Below are positions 45,270 to 52,894 of a DNA stretch of 64,000 nucleotides, piece by piece; position 1 is the stretch's first letter; each line of letters opens with the position of its first letter. Source of the stretch: Bacteroidota bacterium. GTDB taxonomy: Bacteria > Bacteroidota > Ignavibacteria > UBA10030 > UBA6906. The notes below the pieces were generated by a model. It was not told the DNA's origin and did no database searches. It saw only the letters and a list, made by a program, of their open reading frames with translations. The DNA is taken from assembly GCA_019637975.1 (NCBI GenBank), contig JAHBUR010000021.1, positions 1-64,000 of the forward strand, in the 5' to 3' direction. A program made the position numbers and the translations under genes.

Positions 45270-45764
45270 CTACTGCCGCCGGTCAGGAATTACAACAAAA
45301 GAGCCCTGAAACGGATACTCTTCAGCGGTTTTCGCCAACCCTGCCTTGACGGGCATATGAAAAATGGTGCCTGCGATAAGCTTCGTATCTTCCTTCTTGC
45401 GCAACACACGCTCGAAGTATTTCTTCTTCCATACAGGATGACCAAGTTCTGCCTTGAGCGCATCAGTTGACGACGATCTGAACTCCCTCAAGAACGCTTT
45501 CATATCGGCATGCTCGTCCTTCCCTCTCACAATCATGACCAGTTGATCGGGCAAGAGACAATAGGCATACACGTCGAAGTGGTTTTTCATGGCCGAATCG
45601 CTAAGGTAATTCAGTACGCCGACGACGATATGCTGTTGCGTGAAGACCTTCTTGGACGCGTACACCGGCAAGGTAATCAGGTACCGGTGCATTCCTTTAT
45701 AGTCGAACCGGTAACGATCGGGAGGTTCGGGGTCGATCAAACTCACTACATCTTCTGACATCAT
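45270..45764 (-). CDS. Y1 transposase (RAYT)-like protein lacking the catalytic residues
   Basis: A protein of about 164 residues with the layout of REP-associated tyrosine transposases: HRYLITLPVYASKKVFT, the strand FDVYAYCLLPDQLVMIVRGK, the helix KAFLREFRSSSTDALKAE, and the end TIFHMPVKAGLAKTAEEYPF. In active enzymes the third strand reads PNHVHLLI, with the two metal-binding histidines; here it reads PDQLVMIV, so both are gone. The catalytic tyrosine (YIxxNPVRAGL) is replaced by threonine (TIFHMPVKAGL). The fold is kept but nicking should be impossible, so it may be a reused DNA- or RNA-binding protein. The start is uncertain: ATG 45764, ATG 45761 or GTG 45788. Confidence 0.75.
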   Translation of the reverse strand: MMSEDVVSLIDPEPPDRYRFDYKGMHRYLITLPVYASKKVFTQQHIVVGVLNYLSDSAMKNHFDVYAYCLLPDQLVMIVRGKDEHADMKAFLREFRSSSTDALKAELGHPVWKKKYFERVLRKKEDTKLIAGTIFHMPVKAGLAKTAEEYPFQGSFVVIPDRRQ

Positions 45765-45802
45765 CCAGCCATGATTTTCACAGAACACACCGGCGCGGGC
45801 GA

Positions 45803-46066
45803 CTACACATCGATGCCGTTTTGCTTGAGGTTTGCCTGAATCTTCTGCAATGCTTCCTTTTCGGGTATCAGGAGACGTGCCCCTGCATTGTGAACGGATT
45901 GTTCAAGCGAGTCCTGACGTTCTTTCAAAAATCGCCACACGCTGTAGCCGAGACGATCCTGGTCGTGCGGCTCGACGGTGGGAATGGACGCTACCGACGC
46001 GTAGGCGATCCGCTCGAGTACGTCTTCCGGTGCAGGTTTTACGGTTGAAGGAGCTTTTGTTGTCAT
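45803..46066 (-). CDS. Small unrecognised protein
   Basis: An 87-residue soluble, acidic-to-neutral protein starting MTTKAPSTVKPAPEDV, with helices suggested in DRLGYSVWRFLKERQDSLE and PEKEALQKIQANLKQ. No motif known to me. The upstream open frame is rich in cysteine and arginine and looks non-coding, hence the start at 46066. It lies after a strong terminator and directly before the inactive transposase-like gene, and might be cotranscribed with it. Confidence 0.55.
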   Translation of the reverse strand: MTTKAPSTVKPAPEDVLERIAYASVASIPTVEPHDQDRLGYSVWRFLKERQDSLEQSVHNAGARLLIPEKEALQKIQANLKQNGIDV

Positions 46067-46120
46067 AATTGACGTTGCTGTTTGGGAGATTGTTTCTTGC
46101 ACAATATACTCATTCCATAT

Positions 46121-46175
46121 AAAAAAAACAGGGTGCCGTGATTGCCGAAACATGCAGGCAACCCGGCCCCCTGTT
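46121..46175 (-). terminator. Strong rho-independent terminator
   Basis: Read on the minus strand: AACAGGG, then GGTTGCC, a short loop, GGCAATC and CCCTGTT, followed by an unbroken run of T. It lies 23 bases after the acetyltransferase gene and ends the transcript of the sugar transferase/oxidoreductase/acetyltransferase genes. Confidence 0.85.
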
Positions 46176-46197
46176 GATGTGGGTGGCGAAAAAGGAA

Positions 46198-46674
46198 TCA
46201 GATCGTTCTGCGAACCCGGGCGGGAACACCGGCAACAATCGTATCGGGCGGAACATCTTTCGTGACAACGCTGCCTGCGCCAACTATGGCGTTCTCGCCT
46301 ATTGTCACACCGCACAGGATCGTTGTGCTTGTACCGATTGAGGCACCCTTTTTCACAATCGTCGGAACCACATGCCAATCCGCCTCCGTCTGCATCGAGC
46401 CATCGGCGGTTGTTGCGCGAGGCATCTTGTCGTTGATGAACGAAACGTTGTGCCCGACAAACACATTATCCTCAATCGTCACCCCTTCGCAAATAAATGT
46501 GTGCGAGGAAATTTTACAGTTCTTCCCGATCTTGACACCTTTCTGGATTTCGACGAAAGCGCCTACCTTCGTATTGTCGTCGACTTCACAGCCGTACATA
46601 TTGACGAAATTGAAGATGCGGACTCCTTTGCCAAGTTTTACGTCGGGGGCAATACTCTGAAATAGCGTGTTCAT
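46198..46674 (-). CDS. Left-handed beta-helix N-acetyltransferase (WbpD/WlbB-like)
   Basis: A 158-residue acyltransferase built of hexapeptide repeats (KLGKGVRIFNFVNMYGCEVD, KIGKNCKISSHTFICEGVTI, IGENAIVGAGSVVTKDVPPD). The order and the stretch FVGHNVSFINDKMPRAT match WbpD/WlbB, which acetylates the 3-amino group of a UDP-2-acetamido-3-amino-glucuronic acid. The neighbouring WbpB-like dehydrogenase supports this. ATG 46674 follows that gene's stop closely; an in-frame TTG at 46683 is less likely. Confidence 0.88.
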   Translation of the reverse strand: MNTLFQSIAPDVKLGKGVRIFNFVNMYGCEVDDNTKVGAFVEIQKGVKIGKNCKISSHTFICEGVTIEDNVFVGHNVSFINDKMPRATTADGSMQTEADWHVVPTIVKKGASIGTSTTILCGVTIGENAIVGAGSVVTKDVPPDTIVAGVPARVRRTI

Positions 46675-46679
46675 GCGGT

Positions 46680-47735
46680 TCAATTGGAGAATGTTGGTAT
46701 TGAGATAAGAGAACGATTGTTCGATTTCGAAAGATAGGAGAGATCAACCCGACGCCCTCCCGCCTTGATGGAAATGTTCGCTGCTTCGAGCACTTTCACC
46801 ACGTTCACGCCGGCCTGGCCATCGGAAATGGAGGGCTTGCCCGTATTGATACAATCAACGAATTCCGCAGCCATTCGTGCAAGCGCCTCGCCAGTATCAA
46901 TGTTGGGTGAATACATATTTCCGGTGCGGTACTGCACGAGTTTTTTGTACACGGCGTCTTCTCCTTTCATATCAACACCCTTGTCGTACACTTTTATTTT
47001 CTCGCTCGCTTCCATGTCGTCGTACACTACCATGAGTTTTGTTCCGCCAAGCAGGATCTTGCGCACCTTTACCGGTGAAAGCCAATTGACATGGAATTGC
47101 GCCATGAGCTTTTCAGCGAAATGGACTGTAACGTAGGCAACATCTTCATACTCGCTGAAATGATTGACGCCTACGCAGGAAACAGCAACCGGTTTGCCGT
47201 CTATGAGGTAGTCCATAATAGAGATGTCGTGCGGTGCAAGGTCCCAGATAACGTTGGTATCGTGCTGGAACAGCCCGAGGTTCACGCGCACCGAGTCGAA
47301 ATAGAGAACGTCGCCGATATCCCCCTTGTTAATGAGTTCTTTCATCTTCTGGACGGCGCTCGTGTACACGAATGTATGGTCAACCATAAGTGTCAGCATC
47401 TTCGCATAAGCCAAGTCCAATAGCTCTTCCGCCTCCGTCGTTGTCGATGCCATTGGTTTTTCGAGAAGAAGATGCTTGCCTGCCTTCAGCACTCTCATAC
47501 CGAGCGGGTAATGGGTGGAAACGGGCGTTGATACGACAACCCCCTCAATGTCATCGCGCCACACAACATCGTCGAACGACGATGTTGTTTCTACAGTCGG
47601 AAACTTCTTGCGTATGTTCTCCAAACGCCTCGGCAAGGTGTCACAAGCAACAACACCATCAATCCCGTCAATACTGAGGAAGTTTCTGACCAAATTCGGG
47701 CCCCAGTAACCCAAACCGACGACCGCTATTTTCAT
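46680..47735 (-). CDS. Gfo/Idh/MocA family oxidoreductase (WbpB/WlbA-like)
   Basis: A 351-residue NAD-dependent sugar dehydrogenase. The Rossmann motif is IAVVGLGYWGPNLVRNFLS, the catalytic-lysine motif is LLLEKPMASTTTEAEEL, and the C-terminal region contains WDLAPHDISIMDYLI, as in enzymes oxidising position 3 of UDP-GlcNAc-uronate. It is followed by the WbpD-like gene, and aminotransferases of the WbpE kind are at 30900 and 49563, so a complete 3-amino sugar route is plausible. Confidence 0.9.
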   Translation of the reverse strand: MKIAVVGLGYWGPNLVRNFLSIDGIDGVVACDTLPRRLENIRKKFPTVETTSSFDDVVWRDDIEGVVVSTPVSTHYPLGMRVLKAGKHLLLEKPMASTTTEAEELLDLAYAKMLTLMVDHTFVYTSAVQKMKELINKGDIGDVLYFDSVRVNLGLFQHDTNVIWDLAPHDISIMDYLIDGKPVAVSCVGVNHFSEYEDVAYVTVHFAEKLMAQFHVNWLSPVKVRKILLGGTKLMVVYDDMEASEKIKVYDKGVDMKGEDAVYKKLVQYRTGNMYSPNIDTGEALARMAAEFVDCINTGKPSISDGQAGVNVVKVLEAANISIKAGGRRVDLSYLSKSNNRSLISIPTFSN

Positions 47736-47754
47736 ATTCTGTTCCTTTAGAAAA

Positions 47755-49224
47755 CTATTTTGCCCCTGTTCCGAAAAGCATGACAGGAATCGTCTTCAGC
47801 ATGACTCTCAGATCAAGAACTAATGATGCATTCTGGATATAGTGCAAGTCAAGAACAACCATATCGTCAAAGCTAACAACACTGCGCCCCACAACCTGCC
47901 ACATTCCCGTCAGGCCCGGCAGAACACTCAACCGGCGTTTGTGCCATTCTTCAAACTGCTCCAACTCGTATGGCAGGCACGGCCGTGGGCCGACGATACT
48001 CATTTCCCCTTGAAGCACATTAATCAATTGGGGAAATTCATCAATGCTCAGCTTGCGGAGCCATTTGCCGACAACCGTTACCCGCTCCTCATTGACAATT
48101 TTCGCCGATGATTGGTGGCTCGGTTGCCCATTCCTCTTCGTTCTGATGAATGCAGCCATTTGCTTCTTCCGTTCTTCATCGTCACCCGAGTTCGCGGTCA
48201 TCGAGCGAAACTTGTAGAGGTTGAAGAGCTTGCCGTTTTTGCCGACCCGTACCTGACGATAAAAAACCGGGCCCTTGGAATTGAGTTTGATCAGCAATGC
48301 AACAGCCGCGAACATTGGTGACAACAGAATCAATGTGAGTATGGAAACGAACATGTCGAAACCGCGTTTGTACAACTCCTTCCTCTCGGACATTCCGAAC
48401 TGGAACACGCCAAGAACGGGAACGGTACCATAATGCTCAATTGCGCGCCGCAAGGGAACAATGTCATACAGGGGCGAGGAAATCTTCACAAAAACCTTCA
48501 GGGGCAGCGTCTTTTCCATTAGATCTATCAACTGTCCATGATCGATCTGCTCAAGGCATATCAGAATCTCCTCCGCTTCAAGTCGCTTTACACATTCCGC
48601 TAAATCGCCTGTACGGCCAACAACCCTTGCCGCATTGAAAACGGGAGTCCCTACTTCAACGTGATCATCGAGGAATCCAACAACACGAAGTCCGACATAG
48701 TCGTGCAGAAAGAGGTTTACAGCAACATTTCGTCCGTTTTCGCCTGCGCCAACTATCAAGACCTTCCGCTGAAGGATTTTGTTGCGTGAAAGAAACAAGT
48801 ACGCCTGCCGGAAAGCGATAATACGGACGACAATGAACAGTGCGAGTGCTGTACACGCGAAGTACAAAATGAGCAATCGGCTGTCAGCAATGAACTCTGC
48901 TTTGGTGAAGAAGGAGATCACAGCAATGCTCCCCACCAACACAGCGAGGCCCTTTACGATCTGCGAGAGATGGCCTGCCATTGTTACAAACACATGAATC
49001 TGGTACAAACCGAGATAGTGAAAGATGAACACACACAGCGTGGCTATCGCCACGATGTAGGCTGCCTCGACCGCATAGAGGGCGTTCAGAATGTGCAGAT
49101 GGTTATGGTCAATCAGCCAGCGTTGTTCCAAAACCAGTGCTATAATATATGCCGCGGCAATGGTTGATGTGTCAACAGTCGCGAGAATGTATTTGTACAA
49201 GGGATATTTCTTTGCGCTTGGCAT
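47755..49224 (-). CDS. WcaJ-type undecaprenyl-phosphate sugar phosphotransferase
   Basis: A 489-residue initiating enzyme of the polyprenyl-phosphate hexose-1-phosphate transferase family. Five helices in the first 145 residues are followed by a Rossmann-like domain (RKVLIVGAGENGRNVAVNLF) and the catalytic domain: YKRGFDMFVSILTLILLSPM, LYKFRSMTA, the Asp-Glu pair in SIDEFPQLINVLQGEMSIVG, PGLTGMWQVVGRS. All key residues are present, unlike the protein at 28161. AAGGAGG precedes the ATG. It starts the transcript that ends at 46121. Confidence 0.94.
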   Translation of the reverse strand: MPSAKKYPLYKYILATVDTSTIAAAYIIALVLEQRWLIDHNHLHILNALYAVEAAYIVAIATLCVFIFHYLGLYQIHVFVTMAGHLSQIVKGLAVLVGSIAVISFFTKAEFIADSRLLILYFACTALALFIVVRIIAFRQAYLFLSRNKILQRKVLIVGAGENGRNVAVNLFLHDYVGLRVVGFLDDHVEVGTPVFNAARVVGRTGDLAECVKRLEAEEILICLEQIDHGQLIDLMEKTLPLKVFVKISSPLYDIVPLRRAIEHYGTVPVLGVFQFGMSERKELYKRGFDMFVSILTLILLSPMFAAVALLIKLNSKGPVFYRQVRVGKNGKLFNLYKFRSMTANSGDDEERKKQMAAFIRTKRNGQPSHQSSAKIVNEERVTVVGKWLRKLSIDEFPQLINVLQGEMSIVGPRPCLPYELEQFEEWHKRRLSVLPGLTGMWQVVGRSVVSFDDMVVLDLHYIQNASLVLDLRVMLKTIPVMLFGTGAK

Positions 49225-49242
49225 AGGCTGTTCGCCTCCTTG

Positions 49243-49404
49243 TTATAGTGTCCGGTGCAGGAAAGTATGTTCGTCCGAAGAGCCGAAAGAATCGGACGGA
49301 GTTGACAGGTGGATGAATCGTCTGGGGGAATTCTGAGGGGGTTTGATCAGGAGACTGTGCCGGCCTGCACTTACGCACACTGTAACAAACTCAGGCTGTT
49401 GCAT
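49243..49404 (-). CDS. Possible 53-residue leader or small protein
   Basis: ATG 49404 has an excellent ribosome binding site (AAAGGAG, four bases spacing). The frame gives MQQPEFVTVCVSAGRHSLLI and stops 18 bases before the sugar transferase ATG. The sequence has no membrane segment or known motif and its composition is not clearly protein-like, so this may be a translated leader or chance. Confidence 0.35.
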   Translation of the reverse strand: MQQPEFVTVCVSAGRHSLLIKPPQNSPRRFIHLSTPSDSFGSSDEHTFLHRTL

Positions 49405-49451
49405 AATACTCCTTTTTCCTTGCCATTCCTGTGAGAACCCACACAGAGTTG

Positions 49452-49471
49452 TCCGTGCGTCTGCACGCACG
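49452..49471. other. Perfect short hairpin in the gap before the sugar transferase gene
   Basis: CCGTGCGT and ACGCACGG flank the four-base loop CTGC, a perfect 8-base stem. It lies between the aminotransferase terminator hairpin and the small open frame. It could be a second terminator arm, an RNA leader element or a remnant of a REP-like sequence. Confidence 0.5.
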
Positions 49472-49499
49472 GCAGTTCATCTCACAAACTATACTGAGA

Positions 49500-49536
49500 G
49501 GGGTTACGAGCGCGCGCGATGCTTCCCCGTAACCCC
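49500..49536 (-). terminator. Hairpin after the aminotransferase gene
   Basis: GGGGTTACG and CGTAACCCC form a perfect 9-base stem about 27 bases after the aminotransferase stop. The loop of 19 bases is itself GC-rich (GCGCGCGC) and no long T run follows, so termination may be partial. Confidence 0.5.
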
Positions 49537-49562
49537 TGTGCAAACATCCTTTCCAACGTTTG

Positions 49563-50666
49563 TTAGTCAAAAAAATCTCCTATTGACGAGGCAACGTATG
49601 CAACTTGTTCATCGGTCAATTCTGCAAACATCGGCAGTGAAATCCCCCTTTCTGCCACTTGTTCCGTTACGGGAAAATCGCCGCGCGTGTAACCAAGGTT
49701 TTTGTAGGCATCCTGCAAATGGAGCGGAAGAGGATAGTGCAGACCGGTAAGAACCTCGCGTGAGGTGAGATGTGCCTGGAGCGCTTCCCTGTGCCGGGTC
49801 TGAACGACAAACAAATGATAGACGTGCTTTGCGCGGCTGCTTTCTTCCGGCAAAACCAAATCGCCCAACCCTTTGAGCAAGCGCGTGTAGTGCGCAGCAT
49901 GTTTTCGGCGCGCCTCAGTCCACTCATTCAAGCGGGGCAGCTTCACTCCCAGCACCGCCCCTTGAATTCCGTCGAGCCGGTAATTGTGTCCCCACACCGC
50001 ATGATGATATTTCTTCTCCGAACCATGGTCGCGCAGCATTCTGATTTTCTTTGCAAGCGCATCGTCGTTTGTGGTGACGCCGCCACCCTCGCCGTACGCA
50101 CCAAGGTTTTTTCCGGGGTAGAATGAAAATGCGGCGGCGACACCGAACTGCCCGACGAACTTCCCGTCATATTGTGCGAGATGCGCCTGACATGCGTCTT
50201 CGACAACCGGTATTCCGTGCCGTTTGGCAATCTCCATAATGTCGGTCATAGCGGCAGGCTGGCCGTACAGATGGACGGGAATAATCGCCTTCGTCTTCGG
50301 TGTGATTGCCTTTTCAAGCAAAGCGGGATTCATGGTGTATGTTTTCGGATCGATGTCAATGAAGACCGGCTTCGCCCCGGTAAGCGAGATTGCCTCCGCC
50401 GTGGCAATGAAGGTATGAGAAACGGTGATCACTTCATCACCCGGCCCGACGTTCAGCGCCCAAAGTACAACGTGGAGAGCGTCCGTTCCGGTCCCGACTC
50501 CGATGCAGTGCTTCATGCCGTGTGCTGCCGCGAATTGCTTTTCGAAGTCCTCCACAGCCTTGCCGAGAATGAACTGCGAGGTTTCCATGATTCTTTCAAC
50601 AGCGGGAAGCATTTCGTGTTTCAAAGACTGGTATTGTGCGTGTAAATCGACAAATGGTACTTTCAT
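49563..50666 (-). CDS. DegT/DnrJ/EryC1 sugar aminotransferase
   Basis: A 367-residue PLP-dependent aminotransferase of nucleotide sugars. The family opens with VPFVDLHAQYQSLKHEMLPA; the PLP lysine is in SFYPGKNLGAYGEGG; GTGTDALHVVLWALNVGPGD and IPVHLYGQPAAMTDIM are typical. Together with the WbpB- and WbpD-like genes downstream it could make a 3-amino-3-deoxy sugar. The upstream part of the open frame is non-coding in appearance; ATG 50666 matches homologue starts. Confidence 0.92.
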   Translation of the reverse strand: MKVPFVDLHAQYQSLKHEMLPAVERIMETSQFILGKAVEDFEKQFAAAHGMKHCIGVGTGTDALHVVLWALNVGPGDEVITVSHTFIATAEAISLTGAKPVFIDIDPKTYTMNPALLEKAITPKTKAIIPVHLYGQPAAMTDIMEIAKRHGIPVVEDACQAHLAQYDGKFVGQFGVAAAFSFYPGKNLGAYGEGGGVTTNDDALAKKIRMLRDHGSEKKYHHAVWGHNYRLDGIQGAVLGVKLPRLNEWTEARRKHAAHYTRLLKGLGDLVLPEESSRAKHVYHLFVVQTRHREALQAHLTSREVLTGLHYPLPLHLQDAYKNLGYTRGDFPVTEQVAERGISLPMFAELTDEQVAYVASSIGDFFD

Positions 50667-50707
50667 AGAATGCTCTGATTGATAGTGATATTTGATGTGT
50701 TGATCCT

Positions 50708-51853
50708 TCACGGATTGGTTGTGTACTCTACTCCCGTTTTGCCCAATGACGCCCATACAATGATGCCCCGATCGCATGCAGGGCCATCGATGACCGGCTG
50801 ATTCGGATTCGTAAGAATGACGTTTGAGTGCGAACGATTCCGCCACCATTGTGCAACATCTTTCGGCAATGCAAACCACAAGTTCTCTTTTGATGTGATG
50901 AACCGGAGAAACTCCTCGTAGTACCGGAGATTTTCGTCCGAAAGCATATAATCGGGGTGGATGATGATGTTCACCAGTCCGCGATTGCTGATAATCCACT
51001 CAGCCTTGTCTTTCCATAAGGTGATGTCGGATTCCCGGAGAATTTCAATAAGCGTATGATCCTGAACAAGCGTGATAGGCAGTTCGACGATACTGTCAAG
51101 AAAGAACGGGAAAATGGAACAGCATCCCCCCGATTGCGGCTCGAACGGATCGGTATCGGGAAACGACGAGTCGTACTCGGCAGCAATTTCCGGTATCCAA
51201 TCCGGATTGCGATGCGTGGCCGGCGAACGGAAACCGGCAGCGCTCCACTCTTTCAGGTACGCATTGATCTTCGGTAGACGTTCCTCAAAAATTGCGCGAG
51301 AGGAAAACTTCTTTCCGTCATGATATATTCCGTGCAAGCCAATCTCACATCCTTCCCCCCTCAGATCATTGAATATTCTCTTGTCAAACGGATAGCGTTC
51401 AGCAACGAAGTTCCATGACGAGACAACCCCGTATTGTCGCTCAAGTTCTCGTACACGCGGGATGTTGCGCACGCCGACATCCCACTCAACATCATGCGTG
51501 AGAATCACGGCTGCACGATACGTTCCCGGCCAGAAATTGATGATCGGAATCTTTTGTGCAGGGCTTCTTTCGATGTCGGCTCTCATTTCCTGCTCGGCTC
51601 TCTCAACAAGAATCGGTTCTATAGGCCAACGCGGAAATGCAACCTGCGCTTGCTTTTTTGCATACAGACGCCTTAACGCAAGTTGCAGCCGTCGCGGTAT
51701 GAACGACCGTAGCGCATAGTAGAGCTTGAGCATTCCGCCTTTGTTGCGGGTCTGTTTGTAGCGCTCCTTCAAATAATACTCGGCGGCAAATCCGTTTCCC
51801 CCATGAGAGAAGTTTCGGGGACCGGGCTCGCTGTGAATCGGTTTGGTCATCAT
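50708..51853 (-). CDS. NodB-like polysaccharide deacetylase family protein
   Basis: A 381-residue protein. The NodB homology region shows the metal-binding aspartates in AVILTHDVEWDVG, the histidines of EIGLHGIYHDG, and the SAAGFRSPATHRNPDW motif. The last third contains IIIHPDYMLS, a plausible catalytic histidine. The first 80 residues are a basic, helical extension. It would deacetylate the growing polysaccharide or a lipid-linked precursor. It follows the FemAB-like gene without a gap. Confidence 0.84.
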   Translation of the reverse strand: MMTKPIHSEPGPRNFSHGGNGFAAEYYLKERYKQTRNKGGMLKLYYALRSFIPRRLQLALRRLYAKKQAQVAFPRWPIEPILVERAEQEMRADIERSPAQKIPIINFWPGTYRAAVILTHDVEWDVGVRNIPRVRELERQYGVVSSWNFVAERYPFDKRIFNDLRGEGCEIGLHGIYHDGKKFSSRAIFEERLPKINAYLKEWSAAGFRSPATHRNPDWIPEIAAEYDSSFPDTDPFEPQSGGCCSIFPFFLDSIVELPITLVQDHTLIEILRESDITLWKDKAEWIISNRGLVNIIIHPDYMLSDENLRYYEEFLRFITSKENLWFALPKDVAQWWRNRSHSNVILTNPNQPVIDGPACDRGIIVWASLGKTGVEYTTNP

Positions 51854-52894
51854 TCACGCAAAGTGCTTGTACAATAGTTCACCTGTTACCCTGCACACGA
51901 ATGCAGGCGAGTTACGGATAACAGCTCCTGCAATTGCATCAATTCTCGATGGTCCGTTTCGCGGAGGCTTGTCGGCAAGAATTGTGTAGGCAAGATTTGT
52001 TTCTTCAGAAGACCAACCCGACTTGAATCTTCGCAATCCTTCGTTATTTTTGTCCGATCGTCCGAAATCGAATTTGGTGCAGCCTTCCGCACGGGCTCTC
52101 TTGATTGCGTTCCACATGAACGCGTAGTTGGGCTGGAGTGCCTTATGGCTCAAGTCGGATGCCCCGTATTTGTAGAACATGGTCCTGTTGAACATGAAGA
52201 ATACCCCGCCGCCGATGGGCGTTGTTTCGTCAAATGCAATCAAAGCAAAACCTAATCCCCCGCCAATGATGTGGTCCCAGACGCCTTTGAAAAAGGCCTT
52301 AGGTTGGGCAGGTACGCCAAGGCGCTTGCGCGTCAGAACAAGGAGCCGATAGAACAATTCAAACTCCCCGAAGGTTGTACATTCCTTTACTGTTACTCCT
52401 GCCTTCTCGGCTTTGCGGATTGATCGTTGCGCCTGCTGGTTGAATGACTTGAACAGCATATCGTCATCCCTGTCCGCCAGTTCGAGTGAATGAACCACAA
52501 AGCCATCTTGCTGAAACACCGAGTCCGTATGCCCTGCTCCCCAACGGATTTCGATCTTGGGAATCTCTTTGCCTTGTTGTCGTTTCAAATATCCCAGCAA
52601 TGTATCGATAGCTTCCGGATTTCCTCGCGGAAGCAGGGGCTGACAATGATCAGAAAACGGGAGAGAAACCCAACGCCTCCCCGTTATGACGCTGCGGACA
52701 TCGGCAAACGGTATTCCCGCGGCAAGGGTTTGCCCGTCTTTCAAGCAGACTGCAAAAACCCGGTAACCGTAGTTGTCGCGCAGCATATTCATCCACGCGG
52801 GATGATGGAAGATTCCGGCATCAGGATGCGTGTTGATGAATGTCAGCCACTCATCTGATGTACAGGGATCGAGTATGGAGATATTGCCGCTCAT
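51854..52894 (-). CDS. FemAB-like acyltransferase (GNAT fold)
   Basis: A 346-residue protein with two GNAT-like halves, as in FemX/FemAB relatives found in exopolysaccharide loci. HHPAWMNMLRDNYGYRVFAV opens it and the second half has GGGVFFMFNRTMFYKYGASD and FDFGRSDKNNEGLRRFKSGW, typical of this group. Its likely action is to acylate a sugar or peptide acceptor in the cytoplasm. It overlaps the glycosyltransferase gene upstream by 4 bases. Confidence 0.85.
   Translation of the reverse strand: MSGNISILDPCTSDEWLTFINTHPDAGIFHHPAWMNMLRDNYGYRVFAVCLKDGQTLAAGIPFADVRSVITGRRWVSLPFSDHCQPLLPRGNPEAIDTLLGYLKRQQGKEIPKIEIRWGAGHTDSVFQQDGFVVHSLELADRDDDMLFKSFNQQAQRSIRKAEKAGVTVKECTTFGEFELFYRLLVLTRKRLGVPAQPKAFFKGVWDHIIGGGLGFALIAFDETTPIGGGVFFMFNRTMFYKYGASDLSHKALQPNYAFMWNAIKRARAEGCTKFDFGRSDKNNEGLRRFKSGWSSEETNLAYTILADKPPRNGPSRIDAIAGAVIRNSPAFVCRVTGELLYKHFA

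Noticed and set aside
45270..45764. Active IS200/IS605-type insertion sequence
   Set aside because: The metal-binding histidines and catalytic tyrosine are missing and I see no flanking hairpin ends or accessory gene.
49225..49562. JUMPstart/ops element before the sugar transferase operon
   Set aside because: No GGCGGTAG core was found on the correct strand in this gap.
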